The notes: generated by a model from the letters alone, not told the origin. A stretch of 64,000 nucleotides of DNA from Chlorogloeopsis sp. ULAP01 (GCF_030381805.1 NZ_JAUDRH010000023.1:1-64000); one strand, 5' to 3'. Positions 36,447 to 45,655 are shown, numbered from the stretch's first letter. Numbers and translations: made by a program.

Positions 36447-37346
36447 ATGACAATATCGACTTATAGAGAACCAACTTATGTTTTCCGCATCACACCTGAG
36501 TTGGCTCTGCGTTGGACAAGTTTGAGTATCCTGTTGTTTGTCCTAACTCTGGCAGGCGTAAGTAGATTGTATCAAGTAATTCACGGGCAACCGTGGACAT
36601 TTTCTTGGCAAACATCTTCCCAAACCTGGACTGGATTTCTGACGTTTCTGGCTTTTGTTGTGATTTTTTTTGGTACGCTCGTCATTCACGAATTATTACA
36701 TGGGTTGGCTTTTCGTGCTTTTGGCGGATCACCCCGTTATGGTATCAAAGTTAAATATTTCTTTCCCTATGCTTACGCCACATCACCAGGAGATATATTT
36801 TCTCGCAACGCCTTTGTAACAATTGGGCTTGCTCCCTTGATAGTGATTGATTTGGTGTGTTTGGTTTTACTAGCAATCTTTCCACAAGCTACTTGGTTAG
36901 TTTGGGTATTAGTAATTAATACTTCTGGTGCAAGTGGTGATATCTGGATGGCTATACTGCTTCTGCGTTGCCCACAGTTAATTCAAGTAGAAGATCGTCG
37001 TGCAGGTATGGCAATTTATACTCCTGGTGAGATAGATCCTCGTTCTTTACCCTTTAAATCTTCTATTGACAAAACTCGTTCGGTTTTGGGAGCTTGGGGT
37101 AACATCACGTTAATAGTCTTAATGGTGTTTTTGATAGGTAGTTTTTTGCTACCCCTGATTTTTAATATTTTGCAAGTACCCTCATTTATGCTAGGTACAG
37201 ATGCTTTTTGGCTGATCCGGTGGCAAAATGACGCAACAGGATTTGGGCTTACTTTTAACTTGGTGTCTTTACTACTAATAGCTGCTGGAATTGGAATTTT
37301 GGGTATTTTAGTGCAGGTATTTTTCCGAAGCCAATCATCAAATTAG
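36447..37346 (+). CDS. DUF3267-type membrane metalloprotease-like protein
   Basis: I prefer the second ATG (MTISTYREPTYVFRITPE, 299 residues) because similarity to related proteins should begin there; the frame could extend 15 codons upstream. Neither start has an SD sequence. Four to five transmembrane helices are visible. The second ends in the zinc-binding motif HELLH (residues 81-85; VIHELLHGLAFRAFGG), typical of DUF3267/site-2-protease-like membrane proteins. An NTSGASGDIW segment provides the conserved D-containing motif. The likely function is an intramembrane or membrane-embedded protease; the substrate is unknown. Confidence 0.75.
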   Translation: MTISTYREPTYVFRITPELALRWTSLSILLFVLTLAGVSRLYQVIHGQPWTFSWQTSSQTWTGFLTFLAFVVIFFGTLVIHELLHGLAFRAFGGSPRYGIKVKYFFPYAYATSPGDIFSRNAFVTIGLAPLIVIDLVCLVLLAIFPQATWLVWVLVINTSGASGDIWMAILLLRCPQLIQVEDRRAGMAIYTPGEIDPRSLPFKSSIDKTRSVLGAWGNITLIVLMVFLIGSFLLPLIFNILQVPSFMLGTDAFWLIRWQNDATGFGLTFNLVSLLLIAAGIGILGILVQVFFRSQSSN

Positions 37347-37391
37347 AGTTTTGAGAAGTTCACTATTTGAAGCGTTTCACAATTTGATAGA

Positions 37392-37820
37392 TTAATATCT
37401 GCCACTGGGCAAGAAAAATAAATCTATTGTTTCACCTACTCCCAAACCAAAGGCAGCAACCAAACTCAATAACAACAGTGCGTCTCGTTTACTAAAGCCT
37501 GCAAAGCGCAACTCTATTTCGGCTAAAACTGTAGTTGCTAATGGCGTTAGAACAAACGTAAAAAATAATGACCAAGTCGCTACTAAAGCAACCGATGCAC
37601 TTAAACATAAAACTACTATTAATATTTGAGAACCATATCTAATTAAACGGTCTAACCAAGATAAGCTCTGCCCAACAACTGTAAGCACTAAACCTACTAC
37701 CAATATTCCCACAACCCAAATAATGTGGTGAACAGATAGATACCATCCTAAGAAAGCATAAGAAAGCCACAGTAACATTACAGGTGTCCAAGGGAAATGA
37801 TTGAAAATTTCAACATTCAT
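37392..37820 (-). CDS. Unknown four-helix membrane protein
   Basis: This 142-residue protein consists almost entirely of hydrophobic helices (four or five, for example VVGILVVGLVLTVVG and ILIVVLCLSASVALVATW). A conserved-looking acidic motif (AEIELRFAGFSKRDALLL) joins the last two. I do not recognise the family, although the composition suits a conserved cyanobacterial membrane protein. It is convergent with the DUF3267 gene, with a 45-base gap. The coding probability is high because of the coherent helices and the length of the frame, but the function is not inferable. Confidence 0.6.
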   Translation of the reverse strand: MNVEIFNHFPWTPVMLLWLSYAFLGWYLSVHHIIWVVGILVVGLVLTVVGQSLSWLDRLIRYGSQILIVVLCLSASVALVATWSLFFTFVLTPLATTVLAEIELRFAGFSKRDALLLLSLVAAFGLGVGETIDLFFLPSGRY

Positions 37821-38526
37821 AACCTAACTGTTAACCATGCTGGATAGAGTTTGATAATGATTGTATGAAGTATAAATAATAATTGAAATTTTATACGTCA
37901 AGCTTTTCTCATGTATGCTTCACAAGAAAGATTATTGGCAATCTTTAATAATTTAATAATTTTTCATTAGTTGTATATTTTATAACTACTAAATTTATCT
38001 ATATTATCTATATTATCTATATAAGTATAATTCGTAATTATTATCTACGTGTCTGTAGGATTAGTATTTTTTGAATACATACGTAGGATGTATTGGTGTA
38101 ACGCACCATCTCCAAGTCTTGGTGCTTACGGACTTCGTTTTAACACAACGACCGTTTTGTGGTCAGAAAATTTACACCACAAATTACCTTCCCTACAAAT
38201 ACTTTAGATTTTTTCAATCATCAAATCGGATTTCTATATTTCGTTAGATTCAAAATCTACGTAAAGATTTTCTAAGCAATTCAGCTAATCTGTGTCATTA
38301 GTAGAGACAATAAAAGTTTCACGAAAAATTGTGAAAGTTATGTGAAAGTTAGAGATGTTTCTCAGAACGATTTAACATCAGTCAAGATGAAATTTTTCAC
38401 AGGTAATTTTTCTTCCTCAACAAAAGTAAAGTAAGCTAACACTGCTATTTGCATTACTCATAACTTCAATCACCCCGCAGCATCTACAAGCTTCTATTAA
38501 TTTGTTTCAAATTACTTCAAGAAAAT
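37821..38526. other. AT-rich intergenic region with a 9-bp tandem repeat
   Basis: Three units of ATCTATATT lie at 37997-38023. At about 38083-38130 there is a repeat-like stretch with GTAGGATG and GTAACGCACC. No gene was recognised. The right part should hold the promoter of the sulfide:quinone oxidoreductase gene. Confidence 0.5.
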
Positions 38527-39843
38527 ATGTCATCAGTCATTCAAGCGAAAACAAATACTTCGGAAATTGCTGCCAATAGTTCTACTCAGGAAAAGCTACA
38601 TTACCAAATTGTTATTGTAGGTGGCGGTGCCGCAGGAATTACAGTCGCATCCCAATTGCAAACGAAGAATGGCAAACTCAATATAGCCATTGTAGAACCA
38701 AACGATAAACATTACTACCAACCAGCTTGGACGTTGGTAGGAGGAGGGCAATACAGCATTGATGCTACGGTTAAGTCAGAACAAAGCTGTATTCCCAAAG
38801 GAGTAACTTGGATTCGAGATTATGCTACCGAACTAGACCCCGATAATAATACTGTACTTAGCCGTTGTGGTAAACAAATTCACTACGATTACTTAGTGCT
38901 ATGCCCTGGTATTCAAATTGATTGGCATTTGATAGAAGGCTTGCAAGATGCATTAGGTAAGGGAGGAGTATGCAGTAATTACGCGTTTGAATATGCTCCC
39001 CATACTTGGGAAGTAATTCGGAATTTTCAAGGAGGGAATGCTTTATTTACCTTCCCAGCAACTCCGATTAAATGCGGTGGCGCTCCCCAAAAAATTATGT
39101 ATATGGCTGATGATGCCTTTCGCAAGCAGGGTGTTTGCAACAAAACTAACATGATGTTTTGCTCTGCTGTAGGTGCGATTTTTCCTGTTCCTGCTTATGC
39201 AGAAAGATTGCTCAAAGTAGTTGATCGCCGAAATATTCAATTAAAATTCAAACACAATCTCAAAGCAATCCGGGCGGAAGCTAAAGAAGCAGTTTTCGAT
39301 GTCACCACAGACGAAGGTGTACAGCAGGTAGTTATCCCCTATGACATAATTCACGTAACCCCACCAATGAGCGCTCCTGATTTCATTAAGACTAGCAAGC
39401 TGGCTGTTGCTGAGGGGGCTGGAAAAGGTTGGGTAGATGTCAATAAAGAGACATTGCAGCACAATATTTATCCTAATGTCTTTAGTTTGGGAGATGCTTC
39501 TTCTTTGCCAACTTCCAAAACGGCAGCTGCCATTCGCCGACAAGCTCCTGTGCTGGTAGAGAATTTACTGGCTCTCATCGACTCTAGCTCTTTGACAGGA
39601 AGCTATAACGGCTATACTTGCTGTCCGCTAATTACGGGATACGGCAAAGTTATCATGGCAGAGTTTGATTACACTAACCAACCCATGTCTACTTTTCCAG
39701 TTGATCCCAGGGAGGAACGTTACAGTATGTGGTTGGTGAAGCGCCATGTTTTACCTTGGGTTTACTGGAATCGGATGTTAAAAGGGAAACGGTTTGAGGG
39801 TGATGCTTTGAAGTTAAAGGGTTGGAAGCAAGGGCAGAGTTGA
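38527..39843 (+). CDS. sqr: Type II sulfide:quinone oxidoreductase (SQOR-like)
   Basis: This 438-residue FAD enzyme oxidises sulfide and passes electrons to the quinone pool at the membrane. It has the Rossmann motif VGGGAAGI (31-38) and the two redox Cys of the human-type enzyme: Cys183 (TPIKCGGAPQKIMY) and Cys366 (YTCCPLITGYGK). Further shared segments are GVCSNYAF, HVTPPMSAPD and YPNVFSLGDASSLPTSKTAAA. These resemble mitochondrial SQOR more than the type I SQR of sulfide-using cyanobacteria. A role in sulfide detoxification is inferred. A hairpin follows, and a small ORF lies 170 bases downstream. Confidence 0.88.
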   Translation: MSSVIQAKTNTSEIAANSSTQEKLHYQIVIVGGGAAGITVASQLQTKNGKLNIAIVEPNDKHYYQPAWTLVGGGQYSIDATVKSEQSCIPKGVTWIRDYATELDPDNNTVLSRCGKQIHYDYLVLCPGIQIDWHLIEGLQDALGKGGVCSNYAFEYAPHTWEVIRNFQGGNALFTFPATPIKCGGAPQKIMYMADDAFRKQGVCNKTNMMFCSAVGAIFPVPAYAERLLKVVDRRNIQLKFKHNLKAIRAEAKEAVFDVTTDEGVQQVVIPYDIIHVTPPMSAPDFIKTSKLAVAEGAGKGWVDVNKETLQHNIYPNVFSLGDASSLPTSKTAAAIRRQAPVLVENLLALIDSSSLTGSYNGYTCCPLITGYGKVIMAEFDYTNQPMSTFPVDPREERYSMWLVKRHVLPWVYWNRMLKGKRFEGDALKLKGWKQGQS

Positions 39844-39859
39844 TACTGAAAGTGTTCAT

Positions 39860-39889
39860 ATCCCCGACTTCTGTAAAAAAGTCGGGGAT
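39860..39889. repeat. Palindromic hairpin repeat, copy 2
   Basis: ATCCCCGACTT pairs perfectly with AAGTCGGGGAT around a loop of eight bases. It is the same sequence type as 20824-20856. It lies just after the sulfide:quinone oxidoreductase gene and could act as a transcription stop or RNA stabiliser. Confidence 0.7.
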
Positions 39890-40013
39890 CTATAGTGGCG
39901 AACTACTAGTGTCTATTGATGTATCTTAATTTTGCGATCTATTTCGGAGATGAATCTCTTGATTAGGTTCGTTATAGCATTTAGCTAGGAGTTCTTGACA
40001 TAGGAGAATTACT

Positions 40014-40265
40014 ATGTTCTTGATGCACAAGCCTACAGGAGATTTAATCGAAATTTTAACCTTAGATCAACTCTTCAACCCCTGTGCTAAAGAAGTAACA
40101 GGAGTCGATCACTTTGGTGAAGAGATGCAAGATCCAGCTTGCTATCAAAAAATAGAATTGGCGTTTCCTTCTGGTGAACGTTTGCCGCGTTGTTGGCTGG
40201 ATGCCCATTATCGCGATACAGAACGTTCTACTAATCAAAAGGAGCTAAGTCTTAAGAACGGCTAA
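40014..40265 (+). CDS. Conserved small protein, 83 residues, unknown
   Basis: The frame is preceded by TAGGAGAA, a good ribosome site about seven bases before the ATG. The protein is soluble and contains LIEILTLDQLFNPCAKEV, DHFGEEMQDPACYQKIELAFPSGE-like text and LPRCWLDAHYR. Three Cys are present (FNPC, DPAC, PRCW). I know similar short proteins in cyanobacteria but no function. It shares strand and neighbourhood with the sulfide:quinone oxidoreductase gene, which may indicate a connection, although a hairpin lies between them. Confidence 0.65.
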   Translation: MFLMHKPTGDLIEILTLDQLFNPCAKEVTGVDHFGEEMQDPACYQKIELAFPSGERLPRCWLDAHYRDTERSTNQKELSLKNG

Positions 40266-40373
40266 TTATTTGTAAGAGAGCAACTAGTAATTTCGCTGCT
40301 GATCTAGTGTGAAAACACTCAAGGCAACGATACTTTCTGGAGTAGCAATAAAAATTTGAGATTGTTCGGTATC

Positions 40374-40430
40374 CAAAGGGCGATCGCTACTAATCAATTT
40401 CACTGATTTATCCCAGGCGATCGCCCTTTG
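40374..40430. terminator. HIP1-based inverted repeat, possible terminator
   Basis: CAAAGGGCGATCGC (40374-40387) and GCGATCGCCCTTTG (40417-40430) form a perfect 14-bp stem around a 29-base loop. Each arm contains a complete HIP1 octamer. It separates the small 83-residue gene from the downstream TenA gene. No T-run follows, so a terminator role is uncertain. Confidence 0.45.
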
Positions 40431-40479
40431 CTATTGCCTATAAAAATGATTATGTAGTGATTTAACTAAGTTTTTAATT

Positions 40480-41106
40480 ATGTCTTTTACCTGCGCTCAC
40501 ATTCTCCAAAAATACACAGAAATTTGGCATGAAGCTACTGTGCATCCTTTTTTAGAAAATTGTAAATCAGGTACAATTCAACCTCATCAATTTAATACAT
40601 GGTTAGTACAAGATTACTTATTTGTTATCGATTTTACGCGGATGCTGGCAAGAGTATTAGCTAGTGCGCCTCCACAACATTTTGATGTGATACTTGTAGG
40701 ATTAGCAGCACTTAAAGATGAGCTTAATTGGTTTAAAGAAAAAGCGGCTGAACGACAACTTAATCTTGATACAAAAAAACAGCCAACTTGTGAGCAATAC
40801 TGTAAATATATGCATAGCCTAGCCGATATGCCTTATCCAGTACAAGCAACTGCATTGTGGGCTATTGAATGTGCCTATAATCAAGGTTGGCAATTACCTG
40901 GTGCTATGCCCGCACCCTACAACGAATTTGCACATAGATGGGGTAATTCTGACTTTACAGCATATGTAAAACTCTTAGAACAGCAAGCTGATCAAGTATT
41001 ACAAACAGCTTCCACTTCTATTCAAAACCAAGCTGAAGAAGCTTTCATAAAAGTGGCGAAATTTGAAAAAGATTTTTGGCAGATGGCTTTTAATGCGGTA
41101 CAGTAA
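40480..41106 (+). CDS. TenA-family protein, Glu type (TenA_E)
   Basis: This 208-residue all-helical TenA homologue has Asp45 (VQDYLF) and Glu196 (KFEKDFW) aligned with the first TenA. The catalytic Cys is replaced: the corresponding helix reads ALWAIECAYNQGW, with Glu130 as the expected active residue of the TenA_E subfamily. TenA_E proteins are thought to act in salvage of thiamine-breakdown products different from those of TenA_C. Length is normal. No thiamine gene is adjacent. The same window carries a TenA_C at 7660-8286. Confidence 0.82.
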   Translation: MSFTCAHILQKYTEIWHEATVHPFLENCKSGTIQPHQFNTWLVQDYLFVIDFTRMLARVLASAPPQHFDVILVGLAALKDELNWFKEKAAERQLNLDTKKQPTCEQYCKYMHSLADMPYPVQATALWAIECAYNQGWQLPGAMPAPYNEFAHRWGNSDFTAYVKLLEQQADQVLQTASTSIQNQAEEAFIKVAKFEKDFWQMAFNAVQ

Positions 41107-41124
41107 CAATATAAACAATCAGTT

Positions 41125-41694
41125 TCAAGGCTCATATTTCACTATTGCTTGTCGCATCAATATTGAGTTCAAACAATCAACACTACCTGTAATTAATTTA
41201 CAAGTTTCCCTAACTTCTGAAAGTCCAACAACAATCCGAACATATAAACCATCATCTAACTCAGTCGTGGACACTTCATATAAAAATCTTGTTTTAGAGT
41301 TTGCAGCTAGTGCAGTAGCTAATGCAGGTGTTGTACAAATAATAGCTTTTTTGCCAGAGGGTAGATAATAATCAATAAAAAAGTCATGGTCTTTGCCAAT
41401 ATTGCTCCAACCATTGTACAACTGTTTTGAAGACCAATTTAAACACCTCAAATCAAGTCCTTTATTATTTGAACCCTGTTGAAAGGCAATTTTAGATATA
41501 CCAAAATTATTATTCTCTTTTCGCTTTTGCTCGGCTAATATTCTCCTAGCATTATCAACATTTATAACTCTGATTTTGAGAATATCAAATAGAAAAAAAG
41601 TAAATGAAGCTAGTAGAAGCACTCCTAAACCTATTGTTGTCACCAATACACGAGGTTGGATTTGATGTAGTCTTGCAATTTTTTTCATTTTCAT
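41125..41694 (-). CDS. Unknown membrane-anchored protein, 189 residues
   Basis: A basic N-terminus is followed by one transmembrane helix (about residues 15-37; VLVTTIGLGVLLLASFTFFLF) and a ~150-residue soluble part. That part has four Cys (LRCLN, IICTT, ETCKL, DCLNS), possibly disulfide-paired outside the cytoplasm. I do not recognise the family. The gene is convergent with TenA_E with only 18 bases between stops. An ATG two codons downstream is an equally good start. Confidence 0.55.
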   Translation of the reverse strand: MKMKKIARLHQIQPRVLVTTIGLGVLLLASFTFFLFDILKIRVINVDNARRILAEQKRKENNNFGISKIAFQQGSNNKGLDLRCLNWSSKQLYNGWSNIGKDHDFFIDYYLPSGKKAIICTTPALATALAANSKTRFLYEVSTTELDDGLYVRIVVGLSEVRETCKLITGSVDCLNSILMRQAIVKYEP

Positions 41695-41866
41695 AGGTGC
41701 TTATATAATGGAGATAGTCACTTTGCTTAGTTTTGACAATGGTGTGATTAAAATTGTATGATGTCAATTCGATAATTGAATTATATTAACAAAAATATCT
41801 CTTAACTATGTAAGCAAACAATATAAAAAAATTAAGCACAAAAAGAATTATTATACAGTATTTAGG

Positions 41867-42352
41867 ATGTTAGATAATATATTTCATAATTCCTACTACA
41901 GTGCTGTCTATTTTCTAAAACAAACTCCTGAAAAACGTTTGCAAATTCTCAAGCAACTCGGTATTGCTCGTTATGATTTTTTAATCAAAATTTCCTTGAA
42001 TGAGGCAAATATAACTTGTGTAAATAGATTTTTGCAAAACCCTAATCAACTAAAATTTCCTAATTTAACAGGCTCAGATTTATCAGGCTTAGATTTGAAT
42101 AATTCTAACTTTATTCGTGGTAATTTTACAGATGCAAATTTAAGCGGAAGTAGTTTAGTAAATTCAGATTTAATCTTTGCCAATTTTACAAGAGCAGATT
42201 TGAGAAGTGCAAATTTAAGTGATGCAACTTTGAATGAAACTATTTGGCTTGATACTCTAGTAGATGGATGTAAACTTGGTGAAGGAATTGGGTTGCCTAA
42301 AGAGCAATGCCAAAATTTAAAATCTCGCGGTGCTCAGTTCAATTTTATATAA
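41867..42352 (+). CDS. Pentapeptide-repeat protein, short
   Basis: This 161-residue protein has an N-terminal ~65-residue helical domain followed by about 10 pentapeptide repeats (SDLSGLDLNNSNFIRGNFTDANL...ADLRSANLSDATL) forming a partial beta helix. The tail (GCKLGEGIGLPKEQCQNL) is typical of cyanobacterial pentapeptide proteins. No signal peptide is visible, so it is probably cytoplasmic. No enzyme domain is present and the role is unknown. It lies upstream of purT on the same strand, with 152 bases between. Confidence 0.75.
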   Translation: MLDNIFHNSYYSAVYFLKQTPEKRLQILKQLGIARYDFLIKISLNEANITCVNRFLQNPNQLKFPNLTGSDLSGLDLNNSNFIRGNFTDANLSGSSLVNSDLIFANFTRADLRSANLSDATLNETIWLDTLVDGCKLGEGIGLPKEQCQNLKSRGAQFNFI

Positions 42353-42504
42353 AATAGTTAAGTGAAATAATAAAACACATGGACGTCCGGGAGACAGGCA
42401 TAGGAATAAAAGTGTCTTTTCACAAGAGCAGCTTAACTTATGAAAAGCTAGCACAAAAAGTACACTAAAAGATAAAAAATTTTGAGTTAGGAAGAAGAAG
42501 ATTA

Positions 42505-43674
42505 ATGAATAATTCGATTCAGCTACCAAAAAAATTAATGTTACTAGGTTCGGGAGAACTTGGTAAAGAATTTGTAATTGCTGCTCAACGTCTTGGTAAT
42601 TATATAATTGCCGTTGACCGTTACCCTCATGCTCCGGCAATGCAAGTTGCAGACTGCTCAGAAGTTATTTCCATGTTAAATGCAGAAGACTTGGAAAGAA
42701 TTGTGAGCAAGTATCAGCCAGATTTTATCATTCCAGAAATTGAAGCAATTAGAACAGAAAAATTGTTGGAATTTGAACAACGAGGGATTACAGTTATCCC
42801 GACGGCAGCCGCAACCAACTATACGATGAATCGGGATAGAATTAGAGAATTAGCACATCAACAATTAGGCATTAGGACTGCTAAATATGGTTACGCCTCT
42901 ACCCTAGAAGAATTAATCGCTATTTCCAAAGAAATTGGATTTCCTAATGTTGTCAAACCTGTGATGTCCTCTTCTGGAAAAGGTCAATCTGTAGTTAAAG
43001 ATAGCATGGAAGTTGAGAAAGCTTGGAACTATGCGATCGCAGGTTCGCGAGGTGACAGTCAAAAAGTAATTGTTGAAGAATTTATAGATTTTGAAATTGA
43101 GATTACTTTGCTAACTATTAAACAGTGGAATGCCCCGACTATTTTTTGTCCTCCGATTGGGCATCGTCAAGAAAGAGGAGATTATCAAGAATCTTGGCAA
43201 CCAGCCGAGATTTCGACAGAAATGATTTCACAAGCGCAATCAATAGCGAAAAAAGTTACTGATGCTTTGGGAGGTGCTGGAATTTTTGGAGTTGAGTTTT
43301 TTATCACTAAAGATGAAGTTATTTTTTCTGAACTTTCACCTCGCCCCCATGATACAGGAATGGTAACTTTAATTTCGCAAAATTTGAATGAATTTGAATT
43401 GCATTTAAGAGCTATTTTAGGTTTGCCTATTCCCCATATAGAACAATTAGGATTTTCGGCTAGTGCTGTAATCTTAGCCTCGGCAAAATCAGATTCAATA
43501 GTGTATACAGGTGTGGCTGAGGCTTTATCAGAACAAGATGTAGATATCAAGCTATTTGGTAAACCTAATGCTCACCCTTACCGAAGGATGGGAGTAGCTT
43601 TGGCTAAGGGCAGCAACATAAAAGAAGCAACAGAAAAAGCGATAAGAGCCGCCAAGAAAATCAAATTACTATAA
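42505..43674 (+). CDS. purT: Formate-dependent phosphoribosylglycinamide formyltransferase (PurT)
   Basis: This 389-residue ATP-grasp enzyme converts GAR plus formate and ATP to formyl-GAR in purine synthesis. The N-terminal pre-ATP-grasp fold (LMLLGSGELGKEFVIAAQRLG; VDRYPHAPAMQVAD) is specific to PurT/PurK. The ATP-grasp core has VVKPVMSSSGKGQSVV, VEEFIDFEIEITLLT and the metal-binding FGVEFFITKDEVIFSELSPRPHDTGMV segment. The C-terminus (AHPYRRMGVALAKG) is typical. Length is normal. A purine-rich ribosome site (TAGGAAG) lies upstream. It stands alone, without other pur genes. Confidence 0.92.
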   Translation: MNNSIQLPKKLMLLGSGELGKEFVIAAQRLGNYIIAVDRYPHAPAMQVADCSEVISMLNAEDLERIVSKYQPDFIIPEIEAIRTEKLLEFEQRGITVIPTAAATNYTMNRDRIRELAHQQLGIRTAKYGYASTLEELIAISKEIGFPNVVKPVMSSSGKGQSVVKDSMEVEKAWNYAIAGSRGDSQKVIVEEFIDFEIEITLLTIKQWNAPTIFCPPIGHRQERGDYQESWQPAEISTEMISQAQSIAKKVTDALGGAGIFGVEFFITKDEVIFSELSPRPHDTGMVTLISQNLNEFELHLRAILGLPIPHIEQLGFSASAVILASAKSDSIVYTGVAEALSEQDVDIKLFGKPNAHPYRRMGVALAKGSNIKEATEKAIRAAKKIKLL

Positions 43675-43795
43675 AATGTCTATTTGGCTATTGTTTGTGC
43701 GATCGCAAAGTTGATATTAATACAGTGGGTGCCATAGAGAATTTTTAGCCACTTTCTAGCTCAGTCATGCTACAGCCACAATATTTAGGTTGCAA

Positions 43796-44629
43796 ATGGT
43801 AGATGGCTTGCTTCCCTCACTTTCAGGAGGAAACTTTACATTGTTGAACCACTCATTTTGGTTCTATTTGTTTGTCTTCTTCGGGTTGATTATCGCCCGA
43901 TACTTTCTCTTCGCTGGGGGAGCCTATTTGCTCTTCTATTCACTTCTAGGGAAGTCACTTGCCAAACGGAGTTTGCGGCGAAAACCTCCGATGGTTCAGT
44001 CAATTTTAAAAGATATCGAATTATCTGTACTGTCAGCTGTAGTTTTTGCTGTTTGTGCGGCGCTCATTATGTCAGAGTACGATTTGGGAGTAACACTCTT
44101 GTACACTGACTTGCGTGAGTACGGGCTGTGGTATTTAGGAGTTAGTTTTGTTTTGGTGCTCATCCTTCAGGATACCTACTTTTACTTTATCCATCGGATA
44201 TTCCACCACCCGTCACTTTTTAGGTTGATGCATTATGGGCATCATCGTTCAGGAGATTCAACACCGTGGACATCTTTTGCATTCGACTTGCCAGAAGCGA
44301 TTATACAGGCGCTCTTCTTTATTGTTATAGTCTTCATAGTCCCACTTCATTTCATCACCTTAATTGCTGTGCTGATGACGATGACTGTGTGGGCTGTGTT
44401 GAATCATCTTGGATTTGAAGTATTTTCTTCGTCATTTAAAAGCCACTGGTTTGGCAAGTGGTTGATTGGGCCGATGCATCACTCAATACATCATCGTAAG
44501 TATACCGTGCATTATGGATTGTACTTCACTTTTTGGGACAAGTTATTCGGTACGCAGATCCCTGGCTATGAGGACATTGCTGAAAGTGTAATTACAAATA
44601 CTACGGGGATTGAGAATGAAATTTTTTAA
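43796..44629 (+). CDS. Sterol desaturase / fatty acid hydroxylase family protein
   Basis: I chose the ATG at 43796 (MVDGLLPS..., 277 residues); a TTG two codons upstream is in frame. The protein has about five membrane helices and the three histidine clusters of di-iron fatty-acid hydroxylases: HRIFHH (in FYFIHRIFHHPS), HYGHH and MHHSIHHRKYTVHYG. These would bind two iron ions at the cytoplasmic face. Relatives hydroxylate or desaturate sterols, fatty acids or carotenoids (for example CrtW/CrtR-like), and the substrate cannot be assigned here. It is followed by a minus-strand pentapeptide gene. Confidence 0.82.
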   Translation: MVDGLLPSLSGGNFTLLNHSFWFYLFVFFGLIIARYFLFAGGAYLLFYSLLGKSLAKRSLRRKPPMVQSILKDIELSVLSAVVFAVCAALIMSEYDLGVTLLYTDLREYGLWYLGVSFVLVLILQDTYFYFIHRIFHHPSLFRLMHYGHHRSGDSTPWTSFAFDLPEAIIQALFFIVIVFIVPLHFITLIAVLMTMTVWAVLNHLGFEVFSSSFKSHWFGKWLIGPMHHSIHHRKYTVHYGLYFTFWDKLFGTQIPGYEDIAESVITNTTGIENEIF

Positions 44630-44757
44630 CAATGGTTGTTGTAGCAGACAATGCTATAAATGCAAGCAATGCGATCGCCAGTTTTTAGAATCCTACAGAC
44701 GGTAGCGCTAATCCAAAGCAATTTCCTACCGTCAAGAATCTATTTTTCTCTTCTCCT

Positions 44758-45312
44758 TTACTCGTGAATAGTTCCGTCGGGCATTTTTGCTCCACTTAAG
44801 CCTGCTCTCCTCATATTTGCCCCTATAATATTTGCTCCACTCAGATCTGAATTATCTAGATATGCTCCATTTAAGTCTGCCCCATCTAGGTTCGCCTCCT
44901 TCAAGTTGGCTCCACTCAGATCTGCTCCCCTAATATCTGCTCCAGTAAGGTTTGTATTACTTAAGTCTGCCCCTTTCAAGTTTGCTCCACCTAAGTTAAC
45001 ATAGCTTAAGTCTGCTCCACTGAAATTCGCGTTAATCAAGTTTGCCCCACTCAAATCCGCATCAACTAATTCTGCACTAATCAGGCATATTTTAATCATT
45101 ACTGCATCGGCAAGCGTTGCCTGATTCAGCTTCGCCTGACGAAGGTGTGCAGCAGTCAGATCCGCCCCCCTTAAGTCTGCTTGAATCAAGTGTGCTCCAG
45201 TCAGATGTGCCCCAACTAAATTTGCATTTGTTAAGCACACATGAACCAGGTTTACATTGCTAAAGTCCCGTTCTCCTAATGCGTATCGTCTCAAAAGTTC
45301 CTGAACATCCAT
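44758..45312 (-). CDS. Pentapeptide-repeat protein (almost entirely repeats)
   Basis: This 184-residue protein has an AGGAG ribosome site eight bases before the ATG. After a short head (MDVQELLRRYALGERDF), nearly all of it (about 18-175) is pentapeptide repeats such as LVGAHLTGAHLIQADLRGADL and LSGANLKEANLDGADL, about 30 in number. This predicts a continuous right-handed beta helix of about eight coils. There is no signal peptide. The head occurs in cyanobacterial pentapeptide proteins of unknown role. The DNA-mimic activity known for other pentapeptide proteins cannot be assumed. Confidence 0.8.
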   Translation of the reverse strand: MDVQELLRRYALGERDFSNVNLVHVCLTNANLVGAHLTGAHLIQADLRGADLTAAHLRQAKLNQATLADAVMIKICLISAELVDADLSGANLINANFSGADLSYVNLGGANLKGADLSNTNLTGADIRGADLSGANLKEANLDGADLNGAYLDNSDLSGANIIGANMRRAGLSGAKMPDGTIHE

Positions 45313-45391
45313 ATCTTTTATCTCCTAATAATTTGTCAAAATTTCTGTAAATTAATTAAGTAATGGGCTTTTTATCAATCTGGCTTTAGCT

Positions 45392-45655
45392 TTATGCAGC
45401 AAGCATTTTTTGCTGATTTGTGAATGTGACTGTATGTTTTTGTAAGGGTTGATAAACTGGCATTTCTTGGTAACAGTGACTACAACGCCAGTAGATTCCT
45501 TTCAAGTCAATATGACGTAGCAAAGTATATGAGCAGCAAGGGCAAGTATGCTTGCTTCTCATTAGATGCCAAGTATATATAGCTGTATTTTCTTCCCTTC
45601 TTCCAGTTAAAGAAGGAGTCAATGCTTGAAGAGATTTATTTAATAAAACTTGCAT
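45392..45655 (-). CDS. Small zinc-ribbon protein
   Basis: This 87-residue protein has a central zinc ribbon, CPCC (CxxC) and, 18 residues later, CSHC (CxxC), in the segment KHTCPCCSYTLLRHIDLKGIYWRCSHCYQEMPVY. The tail is basic. It lies 330 bases downstream of the RRM gene on the same strand. Such ribbons bind nucleic acid or act as structural modules in cyanobacterial proteins, but I cannot name a function. Confidence 0.7.
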   Translation of the reverse strand: MQVLLNKSLQALTPSLTGRREENTAIYTWHLMRSKHTCPCCSYTLLRHIDLKGIYWRCSHCYQEMPVYQPLQKHTVTFTNQQKMLAA

